64,000 nt of DNA, from the NCBI GenBank assembly GCA_002690045.1, contig NZDE01000010.1:124001-188000 (forward strand), given 5' to 3'. The notes below the pieces were generated by a model. It had not been told where the DNA came from. It was given only the letters and a program-made list of their open reading frames with translations, and did not search any database. This stretch comes from Alphaproteobacteria bacterium. GTDB lineage: Bacteria > Pseudomonadota > Alphaproteobacteria > Micavibrionales > Micavibrionaceae. How positions within the stretch are numbered: position 1 is the stretch's first letter; every line of letters begins with the position of its first letter. The position numbers and the translations under genes were made by a program. Below, piece after piece: positions 16,432 to 25,688 of this stretch.

Positions 16432-16635
16432 ATCTTGTCATGAAAAATATCAGCTTAATATTTATCACGATTTCAATTGCGTTTTTAACAAGTTTTAAGT
16501 GGTTAAAAACTTTATAGAGAGAAGTTATACAGTTTTCAATAAAAAAATGCAAGATAATTATGTTAATTATTTTTTAATTTTTTTGATTAACTTTGATAAA
16601 AGCAAAGTGATGCTTTTTTTTATCACAATTTTCTC

Positions 16636-16664
16636 TTGACATAAGTGTAATAAAAGCGTAAAAA
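16636..16664 (+). promoter_or_regulatory. Sigma-70-type promoter of the orphan sRNA
   Basis: TTGACA (16636-16641), 17-base spacer, TAAAAA (16659-16664); predicted transcription start near 16671. Same hexamers and spacing as the promoter at 8124. Confidence 0.6.
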
Positions 16665-16670
16665 ACAACT

Positions 16671-16793
16671 ATTGTTTGTATATATGTGTCCTTACTTGAT
16701 ATGAAAACGCAATTTTCTTTCAATGACAGGCGATATATCAGATTTCCCCACACAACTTGGCCGTTGGATATTATTTCCAACGGCCTTTTTCTT
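16671..16793 (+). ncRNA. Predicted small RNA, about 123 nt
   Basis: A consensus-like promoter is followed about 90 bases later by a near-ideal intrinsic terminator, with no protein-like frame in between; short ATG frames lack a Shine-Dalgarno and run through the terminator. Both neighbours are on the minus strand, so this plus-strand terminator belongs to no known gene. Not recognised as 6S, SRP or tmRNA. It contains a single-stranded-looking CCCCACACAA segment just before the terminator stem, a possible seed. Confidence 0.55.
16759..16793 (+). terminator. Strong intrinsic terminator (plus strand only)
   Basis: Perfect 10-bp stem GGCCGTTGGA / TCCAACGGCC (16759-16768 and 16776-16785), 7-base loop, then TTTTTCTTT. 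On the opposite strand there is no T tract. Confidence 0.9.
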
Positions 16794-16857
16794 TGCTTGC
16801 ACGGTACGTTTTAGGCTGCGTTGCTGCACGGCGCAATGTGCTAACTAGTTGATTTCC

Positions 16858-18897
16858 CTACGCTGCCATAAGGTTTTCTCGGCGGAGGAGGGCTTCAGGG
16901 TCGGCGTCACGGCCACGGAAGCGGCGGTAGAGCAGATCAGGGTCTTCACTGCCGCCTTTAGCCAAAACCTCTTTACGGTATTTATCGGCTAGGGCTTGGT
17001 TATATAGGCCTTCTTCTTTAAAATACTCAAAAGCATCAGCATCTAAAACTTCTGCCCATTTATAACTGTAATAGCCCGCAGAGTAGCCGCCTGCGAAAAT
17101 ATGACTGAAGGATGAAGATGTTGGCCCGCCATAGCGGTTAAAGAGTTTACAGTCTTTAATGGCGTCATCCTCAACGGCGATGACGTCTTTGACTTTTTCT
17201 GGGATGCCGTTATGCCATGCCATATCCACAAGGCCGAGGCTCACTTGGCGTAGGCCAAACATGCCGATCATGAAGTTCTTGGCTTCAACCAATTTTTGAA
17301 TAAGCTCTTCAGGGATTTTTTCGCCGGTTTCGTAATGTTCGGCGAATAGGTCCAATGTTTCTTTCTCATAGGTCCAGTTTTCTTGAAGCTGTGAAGGCAG
17401 CTCAACAAAGTCCCACAAAACATTTGTACCTGATAGGGAACGGTATTGCCCCTCGGCAAGAAGCGCATGAATAGCGTGGCCCAGTTCATGGAATAGGGTT
17501 GATACTTCATCATGCGTCAATAGGCTTGGTTTATCACCGGCTGGTTTTGTGAAGTTACATACAATTGAAATCACAGGGCGATGAACCTCACCTTTATATA
17601 GGCCTTGGTCACGATAGCTTGTTTTCCATGCACCTGGCTTTTTACCAACGCGTGGATAAAAGTCACCATATAATGTGCCAATGAAGCTGTTGTCATTTTT
17701 ATCATAGACATCATAGGTCACGACATCCTCATGCCAGACATTATAGGATTCATTTTTGGTGAAGCTAATATTGAATAACTTGCTGAAATGGGTGAATGCG
17801 CCTTCAAGAACTTTGCTCATTTGGAAATAGGGGCGCAGGTCTTCGCCTGAGAATTTAAAACGCTCTTGTTTCAGCTTCTCACTATAATAAGATGCATCCC
17901 AAGGCTTCAGATCATCATCAAGGCCTTGGCTTTTAGCGTAGTCTTTTAGCTCGGCCAACTCTTTTTCCGCAGCAGGTTTGTAGCTATCTTGTAGTTTCTT
18001 GAGGAAATCCATCACCGTTTCAGGAGATTTCGCCATGCGGCGCTCCAGCACATAATCGGCGTGGTTTTTGTAGCCGAGCAGTTTTGCACGTTGGTCGCGT
18101 AGAGTGACAATCTGTTCGATTAGTGTAGCATTGCTATATTCTTCACCCCATGCGCGGTTTGAAAAGGCTTTCCAAATTTTTTCACGTAGATCGCGTTTGT
18201 CTGAAAATGTGATGAATGGGCCGTAGCTTGGGTAATCAAGTGTAAACAGCCATTTGCCTTCATGGCCTTTATCGGCAGCCGCGTGCGCTGCGCCATCAAT
18301 GGCACTTTGTGGTAGGCCGGACAGATCATCTTTATTGTCAATTAGTAATTCAAAAGATTCTGAAGATTTGTTGACGTTATTTGTATATTCGGGGCCAAGC
18401 TTGGACATGGCTTCGTTAATTTTGCGTAGTTCCGCTTTACCGTTGTCGTCAAGTAGGGCGCCACCACGGACAAAACCTTTATAGCTGTTGGTGAGTAGCA
18501 TATCTTGTTCAGCATCAAGGCTTAGCTCATCTTTACGGTCATAAACGCTTTTGACACGTTCAAATAATACAGGGTCCATTGCCACGTCAGATGATAATTC
18601 CGCGCAAAGTGGACCAATTTCCATGGCGAGGTTTTGTAGGCCATCTGTGCCGTTAGCGTAAAGCTGATTATAGAATATAGATGTAATGATATCGAGCGTT
18701 TCGCTAGATGTTTCCATCGCGATGATAGTGTTGTCAAAATCTGGCGCATCAGTGTTGGCTTTGATGGCCTCTATATTCGCGCGCGCTTCTTTTATGGCTT
18801 CTTTTACCGCAGGCAGAAAGTCGTCTTCTTTATATTGTGGGAAGTCCGGCGCCATGTTCGGTAATGTTGATTTTTGTAGAAGCGGATTGTTGCTCAT
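16858..18897 (-). CDS. dcp: M3 family peptidyl-dipeptidase (dipeptidyl carboxypeptidase)
   Basis: 679 residues, matching Dcp (about 680). The zinc site is FHELGHAIH near residue 470, with the third ligand Glu and the DFVELPSQLQENW segment downstream that is typical of the M3A Dcp/oligopeptidase A group. The C-terminus includes the FSHIFAGGYSAGYYSYKWAE substrate-loop region. The enzyme removes C-terminal dipeptides from oligopeptides. There is no signal peptide, so it acts in the cytoplasm. The ATG has AAGGAT upstream. Dcp is favoured over PrlC because of length and the ELPSQ motif, but the two are close relatives. Confidence 0.92.
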   Translation of the reverse strand: MSNNPLLQKSTLPNMAPDFPQYKEDDFLPAVKEAIKEARANIEAIKANTDAPDFDNTIIAMETSSETLDIITSIFYNQLYANGTDGLQNLAMEIGPLCAELSSDVAMDPVLFERVKSVYDRKDELSLDAEQDMLLTNSYKGFVRGGALLDDNGKAELRKINEAMSKLGPEYTNNVNKSSESFELLIDNKDDLSGLPQSAIDGAAHAAADKGHEGKWLFTLDYPSYGPFITFSDKRDLREKIWKAFSNRAWGEEYSNATLIEQIVTLRDQRAKLLGYKNHADYVLERRMAKSPETVMDFLKKLQDSYKPAAEKELAELKDYAKSQGLDDDLKPWDASYYSEKLKQERFKFSGEDLRPYFQMSKVLEGAFTHFSKLFNISFTKNESYNVWHEDVVTYDVYDKNDNSFIGTLYGDFYPRVGKKPGAWKTSYRDQGLYKGEVHRPVISIVCNFTKPAGDKPSLLTHDEVSTLFHELGHAIHALLAEGQYRSLSGTNVLWDFVELPSQLQENWTYEKETLDLFAEHYETGEKIPEELIQKLVEAKNFMIGMFGLRQVSLGLVDMAWHNGIPEKVKDVIAVEDDAIKDCKLFNRYGGPTSSSFSHIFAGGYSAGYYSYKWAEVLDADAFEYFKEEGLYNQALADKYRKEVLAKGGSEDPDLLYRRFRGRDADPEALLRRENLMAA

Positions 18898-18967
18898 AAT
18901 ATATCCTTTGAATTTGTAGTAAATTTATAATCTGTTCAGAAAATAAGATAGAAAGGGTAACAAAAAG

Positions 18968-20464
18968 TTAAAGCCCTAATGTGTCCATTTCTTTATCTAT
19001 AAGTTTCAAGACATCTTTGTGGTTTAACTCTTTGTCTTTCTCAACGCGTTTTTCTTTTTCAGCTGTTAGTTTCTTAAGGATGTGGTCGGTATATGCAAAG
19101 ACCTCGTCCCAGTCACCCGGCGCACTTTGGCGAATGAAGCGCGTTGTGTCATAAAGCGGCGTTGTCCGCGTTTCAGGGAAATACAGCCAATATGGGCGGT
19201 AGTTTAACAAATCTAATTGTGGTGTGCTTTGGTGGCCGCATAGATGCGTCAGGGAGCTGTCGGTCATGATGATGAGATCCATATGCTCAAGCGCTGCCGC
19301 TGTTTCAGAGAAGTTATCAACCATATGCCCAAGTGGGATCATTGTGCCGAGGCCGTGACGCTGCATATCAACTTCACGCTCACCTTTTTGGAAACTGTAA
19401 AATTGGACGGCTGGGTTCTTTGCTGCAAGGTTTAAGAAGCGTTCAATAGATACGGAACGTTTAGCGTTTTGTTGGAATGTCACGCTGCCTGACCAGACAA
19501 CACCAATTTTTAGACGGCTTGCGTTATGCTTGTTTAGGAATTCAAATTTTTTATGTGCGTCATCGCTTACATATAATGATGGCGCTTTCGGCCATTTTAG
19601 CCAGTCATGTTCAACATGTTGTGGGATGCTCATCATTTCGATGTAATAATCATATTCATCTTCTTTAATTTGTGCGTTTTCAATGACGGATACGCCTAAA
19701 TCGCTGAATAAAACATGTAGTGGTTTTTTACATGTGAGTGTGACGGATTTACATTGTTTGGTGAAATGCGGTAAAAAGCGGACCATCAACATTGTATCGC
19801 CAAAGCCTTGTTCGCCGATAATCAGTATTTTTTTGTTCTTAAGACTTTTTTTGCCGTCCCAGCGTTCAAGTTTGCTGATTTGCGGAAGGTTGATTTTACC
19901 GGTGGCAAGGCGCCATTCAAAATTTTTCCATGCACTGTCTAGGTTTTCGCGGATGTACAGTTCGATAAAGGCTTTATCAAAGTTTAGCATCGCGTCATCG
20001 GGAGTTTGCTCTAAGCACTCTTCGTAATATTTCAAAGATTCTTTAAATTCTTTGGCGTCACGTAATTGAACGGCAAGGTTTTTGCGGAACCCGAAATCTT
20101 TTTCGTTTAATTCAACGGCGCGGCGTGCATGGATGATCGCTTCTTCGTTGCGATCCATGTCATTGAGCAGGTTGCCTAGATTTGTGTGGGCCGATGCATT
20201 ATCAGGGTCAATGGCCAATGCACGACGATAACACATTTCAGCCGTGTCAAAACGTTTGGTCACACGGTAGATAATTCCAAGACAGATTAAGCCAAGCGGG
20301 TCTTCGGGCTGTGCGGCGAAATAGCGGAGCGCTAGCGGCTCAGCTATGGCATAGCGTTCTTCGTTAACAAATTTAAACAATGTTTCGCGTAGCTCTTTAA
20401 GGGAATTAAAGACCATTTGCTTTGGCACTTGTTCATTTTGAATTTTTGAGGAGGTATTTTGCAT
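18968..20464 (-). CDS. TPR protein with glycosyltransferase-9-like C-terminal domain
   Basis: About 498 residues. Residues about 15-190 hold four to five tetratricopeptide repeats (LGLICLGIIYRVTKRFDTAE, ASAHTNLGNLLNDMDRNEEA, and so on). The C-terminal 300 residues begin IGEQGFGDTMLMVRFLP and contain IGVVWSGS and MTDSSLTHLCGH, the pattern of ADP-heptose-type GT9 domains often fused to TPRs in proteobacteria. It may glycosylate a surface protein or only bind one. A highly charged tail follows. The start is taken at ATG 20462-20464; a TTG 16 codons upstream is possible and neither has a good Shine-Dalgarno. Confidence 0.7.
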   Translation of the reverse strand: MQNTSSKIQNEQVPKQMVFNSLKELRETLFKFVNEERYAIAEPLALRYFAAQPEDPLGLICLGIIYRVTKRFDTAEMCYRRALAIDPDNASAHTNLGNLLNDMDRNEEAIIHARRAVELNEKDFGFRKNLAVQLRDAKEFKESLKYYEECLEQTPDDAMLNFDKAFIELYIRENLDSAWKNFEWRLATGKINLPQISKLERWDGKKSLKNKKILIIGEQGFGDTMLMVRFLPHFTKQCKSVTLTCKKPLHVLFSDLGVSVIENAQIKEDEYDYYIEMMSIPQHVEHDWLKWPKAPSLYVSDDAHKKFEFLNKHNASRLKIGVVWSGSVTFQQNAKRSVSIERFLNLAAKNPAVQFYSFQKGEREVDMQRHGLGTMIPLGHMVDNFSETAAALEHMDLIIMTDSSLTHLCGHQSTPQLDLLNYRPYWLYFPETRTTPLYDTTRFIRQSAPGDWDEVFAYTDHILKKLTAEKEKRVEKDKELNHKDVLKLIDKEMDTLGL

Positions 20465-20526
20465 GATATGACCCGCGTGATGAAAAATTTCTACGCCTAT
20501 ATCATAGGTCAAAAACGCCCTAAAAT

Positions 20527-20546
20527 AAAGCCCCTTGCGGGGCTTT
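20527..20546 (-). terminator. Intrinsic terminator after the symporter gene
   Basis: Perfect 8-bp stem AAAGCCCC / GGGGCTTT with a 4-base loop; on the minus strand it is followed by ATTTTAG. Confidence 0.75.
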
Positions 20547-20554
20547 ACGGTTGC

Positions 20555-21898
20555 TTATTTAATCCACTTATTCATAATAGAGGCGGCGGTAATATCACCG
20601 GTCACATTTACAGTGGTGCGGCACATATCCAGAATGCGGTCAACGCCGATGATTAAGGCAATGCCTTCTGCAGGGACGCCAATGCCCGCCAGAATGGTTG
20701 CCAGAACGACAATGCCTACCCCTGGCGTAGCGGGCGTGCCAATGGATGCCCCTATAGTCGTTAGAAGAAGCAAAATCGTTTCACCGAGGCTAAGATCCAC
20801 GCCGAAAGCTTGCGCCAAGAAGACGGCGGCAACAGCTTGGTATAGGGCGGTGCCATCCATATTCACCGTCGTGCCGAGTGGAATAATAAAGCGTGAGATT
20901 TCGTGGCGTAGGCCAAGCTTTTCCTCAGCAGCTTGTATGGTCACGGGCATGGTTGCTGCTGAAGATGATGTTGAAAAGGCAATGATTTGCACCTCACGTA
21001 TTCCGTTTAAGAATACCTTGATTGAAAGATCAGAAAAGAGTTTTATAAAAATCAAATAGACACAAAGCATAGCGCAGAGCGCCGCAAAAACGGTCATGGC
21101 ATAAAGTCCGACACTGGTTAAGGCTTCAACCCCTAGGCTTATTGTGATTTTACCGAGCAAGCCAAACACGGCATATGGAGCAATTTGCATCGCCCAGCCA
21201 ATAATATGCATGGTGATGACTTGTACAGACCGACATAAATTTGTTATCGGCACGGTCGTTTCGGTCGGGATTTGTAATAAAGCTAGTCCAACAATGATTG
21301 ATGCGATAACTATATGCAGCATGTTGCGGTCAACATTCGCCTTCGCTGGATTGGTGGGGATCATATTGGCAATGCGCTGCGGTATAGTTAAATCATCAAA
21401 CCGTTGCTGCGCAATTGTGTTTTCTGCGCGGGCACTGTCAACGGTCATGGTTAGGCGCTCTTGGTCAAAATTCAGGCCGGGTTTGACGATGTTGACGGCA
21501 AATAAGCCAATAGAAATAGAAATCGCTGTGGTCAATATGAAATAAGGCACAATGCGCAGGCCAAGTTTCTTAACGAAAGCCATATTTCCTGAATCGGCAA
21601 TGCCAAGGATGATCGAACAGGTGACTAAAGGAATAACAACCATTTTGATAAGCCCGAGGAAGACTATGCCCAGAAGCTCTATCCAGCCACTAAATGTGCT
21701 AAGGACCTTATCTTTATCCGCAGTGTCTTCAATAAAGTGACTAAGAATATCTACGCCGTATGGGGATAAAAGCAGGCCTAGTCCAACGCCAAGTGCCATG
21801 CCAATCAGAATTTTATACCATAAGCCGCTTTGGATGATTTGTTCGCCAGTTTCATGAACAACTTCACCGCGCTGTGAACGTTTTTCATTATTGGTCAT
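20555..21898 (-). CDS. Dicarboxylate/amino acid:cation symporter (SDF/DAACS family)
   Basis: 447 residues with eight-plus hydrophobic segments. Diagnostic motifs of the GltP/DctA/GltPh family are present: a serine-rich FSTSSSAATMPVT hairpin tip, GTTVNMDGTALYQAVAAVF (transmembrane helix 7 with NMDGT), and the helix 8 stretch GVDRILDMCRTTVNVTGD (the substrate-binding Asp, Arg and Thr region). It imports C4-dicarboxylates or acidic/neutral amino acids with protons or sodium. The ATG has AGGAAA upstream. Exact substrate cannot be set. Confidence 0.93.
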   Translation of the reverse strand: MTNNEKRSQRGEVVHETGEQIIQSGLWYKILIGMALGVGLGLLLSPYGVDILSHFIEDTADKDKVLSTFSGWIELLGIVFLGLIKMVVIPLVTCSIILGIADSGNMAFVKKLGLRIVPYFILTTAISISIGLFAVNIVKPGLNFDQERLTMTVDSARAENTIAQQRFDDLTIPQRIANMIPTNPAKANVDRNMLHIVIASIIVGLALLQIPTETTVPITNLCRSVQVITMHIIGWAMQIAPYAVFGLLGKITISLGVEALTSVGLYAMTVFAALCAMLCVYLIFIKLFSDLSIKVFLNGIREVQIIAFSTSSSAATMPVTIQAAEEKLGLRHEISRFIIPLGTTVNMDGTALYQAVAAVFLAQAFGVDLSLGETILLLLTTIGASIGTPATPGVGIVVLATILAGIGVPAEGIALIIGVDRILDMCRTTVNVTGDITAASIMNKWIK

Positions 21899-22044
21899 TC
21901 GTTTTTCCTGTTCTTATTATTGTTAAATTCTTGTTCATTTGCGCGGCAGTATAACAAAAATGAAAAAAATGCGAAGGGTTAGTTTGGTGAATGTCGTATA
22001 TATGTTTAGTTACATTTTTTATCCTGATGAAAGGGGATTTAACC

Positions 22045-22452
22045 ATGATTGTACAAAAATCTATTCGACAGATCAGCGCTTTATTTTTGGGCGCCGCTAT
22101 TTTAGGGCTTTCTGCATCAGCCTATGCCGAAGGGGGCATGAAGGACAAGAAGCATCATTTTGATAAAAAAGGTCACCATGAGCGCATGCTGAAAAAATTG
22201 GATACAAACCAAGACGGTAAAATATCTAAAGCTGAATTTTTGACAGAATCTGAAAAGCGTTTTACCGAGATTGACGCCGATGCAAATGGTGAGCTTACAT
22301 CAGAAGAAATGCAAAAGCATCACGAGGCGCGCCGTGAGGAAATGAAGAAGAAGTTTGATAAGTTTAAAGGAAAAGGTGGCCCAGATGGGCGCATGCCACC
22401 GCCAATGGATGGGCCGCATGGTGATATGCCACCACCGCCGCCTGAAGAATAA
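22045..22452 (+). CDS. Secreted EF-hand protein with proline-rich tail
   Basis: 135 residues. Signal peptide with cleavage after AYA (about residue 28), then a His/Lys-rich segment, and two canonical EF-hand loops DTNQDGKISKAE and DADANGELTSEE. The C-terminus is Gly/Pro/Met-rich (MPPPMDGPHGDMPPPPP). Likely a periplasmic calcium-binding protein. The start at ATG 22045 is set by AAGGGGA 8 bases upstream; an earlier in-frame start adds 18 residues without a Shine-Dalgarno. A second, longer four-loop protein is at 11288. Confidence 0.82.
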   Translation: MIVQKSIRQISALFLGAAILGLSASAYAEGGMKDKKHHFDKKGHHERMLKKLDTNQDGKISKAEFLTESEKRFTEIDADANGELTSEEMQKHHEARREEMKKKFDKFKGKGGPDGRMPPPMDGPHGDMPPPPPEE

Positions 22453-22498
22453 AATTTGCTTGTACCCTGTGTTTGCACCCCACCGTAATCACAGACAT

Positions 22499-22536
22499 AA
22501 AAAGGGATATGGCCTTGCGCCATGTCCCTTTTTCTT
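22499..22536 (+). terminator. Intrinsic terminator (works in either direction)
   Basis: A-tract, 10-bp stem GGGATATGGC / GCCATGTCCC with one G-U pair (22504-22513 with 22519-22528), 5-base loop, then TTTTTC. Confidence 0.85.
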
Positions 22537-22585
22537 TGCGCCGCATATGTGTATACTGCACGAGAGATTAAGGAGCGTATTTGCC

Positions 22586-23179
22586 ATGCGGCGTTTGTTT
22601 TTTGTTATTTTTATGATTGGGGTTATCGGGTTTGTTTTTTATGGGCTGCCCTTTTACCAGTATTATTTGATGGGTGATAAGGGCGCGGTACAAAATGATG
22701 CACCAATACCAGCGACTGAAGAATCTTATGTTGATATTTATAAAGAGCAAGTTACTTTAAAACAGGCGGCGCCATTAGATGTTTTGAATGCGTATAGCGG
22801 GGCGTTGATTGAAGGTAAGATGCAAGAGCGCCGTCACCTTTATACGTTAAAGACGCAGCTAATATTGGATAATATGCGCGCAGATATGGACACACAGCGC
22901 CAAGCGGCCTTTGCGATTGAGGAATGTTTGCCAGGGCAAAGCGCGGCGCTAGATAAATTCGCAGTTATTCGTTTTGATGTCACGCGGCGGGACTGTGCCC
23001 CGTTTTTCTTTGCTTATGAAGAAGATGGCTGGCGCCTTGATTTATATGCTATGCAGCGCAATATTACTTTTAATAATAAAAATGAGTGGCATTTTTCTTT
23101 TGTGCCGCAACTGTTAAACGGCCCTTATGGTTTTGCCTTTCAGGGCTGGCGGTTTGATCAATATGGATACCCGTATTAA
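22586..23179 (+). CDS. Hypothetical membrane-anchored protein
   Basis: 197 residues with one N-terminal membrane helix (MRRLFFVIFMIGVIGFVFYG), so either an uncleaved anchor or a signal peptide. The rest is a periplasmic domain with two cysteines (EECLPG, RRDCAPF). Aromatic C-terminal part (FAFQGWRFDQYGYPY). No family recognised. AGGAG lies 10 bases before the ATG at 22586; the frame is open upstream but without coding character. It overlaps the convergent GST gene by 4 bases. Confidence 0.65.
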   Translation: MRRLFFVIFMIGVIGFVFYGLPFYQYYLMGDKGAVQNDAPIPATEESYVDIYKEQVTLKQAAPLDVLNAYSGALIEGKMQERRHLYTLKTQLILDNMRADMDTQRQAAFAIEECLPGQSAALDKFAVIRFDVTRRDCAPFFFAYEEDGWRLDLYAMQRNITFNNKNEWHFSFVPQLLNGPYGFAFQGWRFDQYGYPY

Positions 23180-23775
23180 TCTGCTTGCCATAGTAGATGT
23201 TTTTTCATGATGTCTTGGAAAATGGCGCTGTATAAATGCGCGTCTAGCCAATTTTGTAAGGCTTTATAAGGCAGTGCGGTGAACCAGTCTTTATCAACAT
23301 TGGCGCATTGGCGGATGAATGGGAATATGGCGTAATCAGTTAGGCCGCCTAATTGACTAGCGGCGTTTAGTTTATCATTTAATAAGGCAAAATAATTTTC
23401 GCAGGAATCACGTGCGCCGCTGCAGTCTTCATCAGGGTAACGTGTTGGGTATTTATAACGGTCAAGCTGCGGTTTGAATATTGTGTCATTATGTGTGATG
23501 AGGGCGAAGTCGGTTGCCTGTAACCAGTTTTGTGGGTCGTTTTGCGCGCCTGCCCACTTCATGATATCGAGGCTTTCATCTATCACTGTTGCATCAGGTA
23601 GGATGAGCACGGGTACAGTGCCTTTTGGTGAAGCATCAAGCATGGCTTGCGGTTTATCGCGCAGAATGATTTCGCGATGTTCAAGCTTTATGCCTGCATA
23701 ATGCAAAGCAAGCCGTGCCCGCATGGCATAAGGGCAGCGGCGGAAGCTATAGAGTATGGGGCGGTCAGAAGACAT
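23176..23775 (-). CDS. Glutathione S-transferase/glutaredoxin-2-like protein
   Basis: 199 residues. The N-terminal thioredoxin fold begins ILYSFRRCPYAMRARLAL, where CPYA sits at the active-site position (as in Grx2/omega-type GSTs), followed by the cis-proline motif GTVPVLIL and ESLDIMKW. The C-terminal half is a helical GST domain. Likely a glutathione-dependent thiol transferase or dehalogenase-type enzyme in the cytoplasm. It shares a minus-strand run with the acyl-CoA dehydrogenase (stop-to-start gap of 1 base), so the two are translationally coupled. Confidence 0.85.
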   Translation of the reverse strand: MSSDRPILYSFRRCPYAMRARLALHYAGIKLEHREIILRDKPQAMLDASPKGTVPVLILPDATVIDESLDIMKWAGAQNDPQNWLQATDFALITHNDTIFKPQLDRYKYPTRYPDEDCSGARDSCENYFALLNDKLNAASQLGGLTDYAIFPFIRQCANVDKDWFTALPYKALQNWLDAHLYSAIFQDIMKKHLLWQAD

Positions 23776-23776
23776 A

Positions 23777-25537
23777 TTAAGCGGCGCTGACCTCAGGCGT
23801 TGAACCGTTTTCTATTGTTGGCATCAGGCCGTGAATTTGCGGCAATAGGAAGTCAAAATAGAACTGTGTCGTTGTTGCCTTGTCTTCCATAAATTCTTTA
23901 CGGTTATCGCCATCTTGGTCATGAATACCATTTAGGCAGCGCACAAGCATAGATGCCCCCGCGACGAGGCCAAACATTTTTAAATATGTTGTGGCAATGC
24001 CGCCCAGGCGGTCATGTTCACCTTTACCAGCGAGGTCGAGGATGATGCTGGTTGCGCGCTCAAGCGTATCATAAGCAGCGGTTAAATCAGCGCTCATTTT
24101 GGATACGGATTCGGCAGGGCATTTGCTCATTGATAATGTTTTCTCTTTGGCGTCGGTAAGCCATGCGCTGAAGGCTGCGCCTTTATCCATTATGGTTTTG
24201 CGGAAGACCAGATCCATCGCTTGAATGCCGTTTGTGCCTTCATAGATTGGTAAAATACGGGCATCACGGTAATATTGTGCAAGTCCAGTTTCTTCAATAA
24301 AGCCCATCCCGCCACACACCTGTACGCCAAGCGATGTAACATCAAGCGATATGTCGGTTGACCAGCCCTTTACCACGGGGGTAAGCAAGGCAACGCGCGC
24401 TGCCGCGGCAGGGTCGTCTTTATGGTCATCTTGCTGGCTTAAATCGTAATAATAGGCAGCTTCATAAGCTAATGCGCGGGCAGCTTCAGTGTAAGCCTTC
24501 ATGGTGAAGAGCATACGGCGTACGTCGGCATGTTCAATAATGTTTGCGCTTTCGCCTTTTAAGTTCTTGCCTTGTGTGCGGTCTGCTGCATAGGCTTTGG
24601 CTGCTTGATAGGCGCGCTCAGAAATAGCAATGCCTTGCAGGCCAACATTCAGGCGTGCCATGTTCATCATCGTGAACATATATTTTAAGCCTTCATTCGG
24701 TTCGCCCACAATATAACCTGTTGCGCCGCCATTTTCACCGAAGGTCATTGTGCATGTCGGGGATGCGTGAATGCCCAGCTTGTGTTCAATGCCGCTACAG
24801 ATTAAATCATTGCGCTCACCAATTGAGCCATCTGCATTAAGTTTGAACTTTGGCACGACGAATAAAGAAATGCCTTTTACGCCTTCTGGCGCGTCAGGTG
24901 TGCGGGCGAGGACGAGATGTATGATGTTTTCAGAAAAATCATGTTCACCAAATGTAATATAGATCTTCTGACCTGTTATTTTATACATGCCGTCCGCTTG
25001 TGGCTCTGCTTTGGTGCGGACAACGGACAGGTCAGACCCTGCTTGTGGTTCGGTTAGGTTCATTGTCCCTGTCCACTCGCCTGAAATCATGCGCGGTAGG
25101 AACATTTGTTTTACGTCGTCACTGGCGTGATGTTCTATGGCCTCGATCGCGCCTTGGTTTAGAAGCGGGCATAGGCTGAAACTCATGTTAGCGCTTTGCC
25201 ACATTTCTTGTAGTGGGAATGATAATGTATAGGGAAGGCCTTGCCCTTCATATTCGGGGGCGAAGGGCACACTGTTCCAGCCGCTTTCGCAATATTGGCT
25301 ATAGGCGTCTTTAAAGCCGGGCGGTGTGATGACAACGCCGTCTTTACATTCCATCGGAAATTCGTCGCCAACGCGGTTTAGGGGGGCAAGGACATCGCGC
25401 GCTAACTTTGCGGCCTCATGCAAAATCGCATCAATCATTTCCTCATCTAATTCTGCAGCTTTGTCCAAGCCATGAATGTTCAAGACTTTTTCAATGATAT
25501 GGCGCATGTCTTCGATGGGGGGATTGTACGTTAGCAT
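23777..25537 (-). CDS. Acyl-CoA dehydrogenase (long, DmdC/FadE12-like type)
   Basis: 586 residues, the length of the acyl-CoA dehydrogenases with an extra C-terminal domain (DmdC-type, about 590). FAD/substrate landmarks: MNLTEPQAGSDLSVVRT, KIYITFGEHDF, MNMARLNVGLQGIAISERAY, CGGMGFIEETGLAQYYRDAR and IYEGTNGIQAMDL with the catalytic-base Glu. It oxidises an acyl-CoA at the alpha-beta position and passes electrons to ETF. The substrate (medium-chain acyl or 3-methylmercaptopropionyl-CoA) cannot be decided from sequence. GGGGGAGG lies upstream of the ATG. Confidence 0.9.
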   Translation of the reverse strand: MLTYNPPIEDMRHIIEKVLNIHGLDKAAELDEEMIDAILHEAAKLARDVLAPLNRVGDEFPMECKDGVVITPPGFKDAYSQYCESGWNSVPFAPEYEGQGLPYTLSFPLQEMWQSANMSFSLCPLLNQGAIEAIEHHASDDVKQMFLPRMISGEWTGTMNLTEPQAGSDLSVVRTKAEPQADGMYKITGQKIYITFGEHDFSENIIHLVLARTPDAPEGVKGISLFVVPKFKLNADGSIGERNDLICSGIEHKLGIHASPTCTMTFGENGGATGYIVGEPNEGLKYMFTMMNMARLNVGLQGIAISERAYQAAKAYAADRTQGKNLKGESANIIEHADVRRMLFTMKAYTEAARALAYEAAYYYDLSQQDDHKDDPAAAARVALLTPVVKGWSTDISLDVTSLGVQVCGGMGFIEETGLAQYYRDARILPIYEGTNGIQAMDLVFRKTIMDKGAAFSAWLTDAKEKTLSMSKCPAESVSKMSADLTAAYDTLERATSIILDLAGKGEHDRLGGIATTYLKMFGLVAGASMLVRCLNGIHDQDGDNRKEFMEDKATTTQFYFDFLLPQIHGLMPTIENGSTPEVSAA

Positions 25538-25688
25538 GGGGGGAGGTCTCCTTGATCCGAATATTCAGGCAATTAGTTTAACAAATTTTTTGCTGTAACC
25601 ATAGGTTAAAAATAACGCGTTTTCTGTTTGGCACAAACTTTGCGATGTATATGGCGGGTCACAAACGGACAGATAAAACAGGATAAAA

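Larger units (their letters stand above)
16402..16857 (+). other. AT-rich intergenic region with operator-like repeats and an sRNA unit
   Basis: 456 bases without a protein gene. 16402-16520 serves as upstream region of the XRE gene and holds two AT-rich inverted repeats (16416-16431; AAGTTTTAA/TTAAAAACTT at 16490-16512). 16636-16793 is a complete plus-strand promoter-to-terminator unit (listed). 16794-16857 is the 3' flank of the peptidase gene, where I see nothing. Confidence 0.6.

Noticed and set aside
16690-16805. Small proteins of about 37-41 codons inside the predicted sRNA
   Set aside because: No Shine-Dalgarno, and both frames read through the terminator hairpin.
20535-21059. Plus-strand frame of 174 codons
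   Set aside because: It lies wholly inside the symporter gene on the other strand, has no ribosome-binding site and an odd composition; an antisense shadow.
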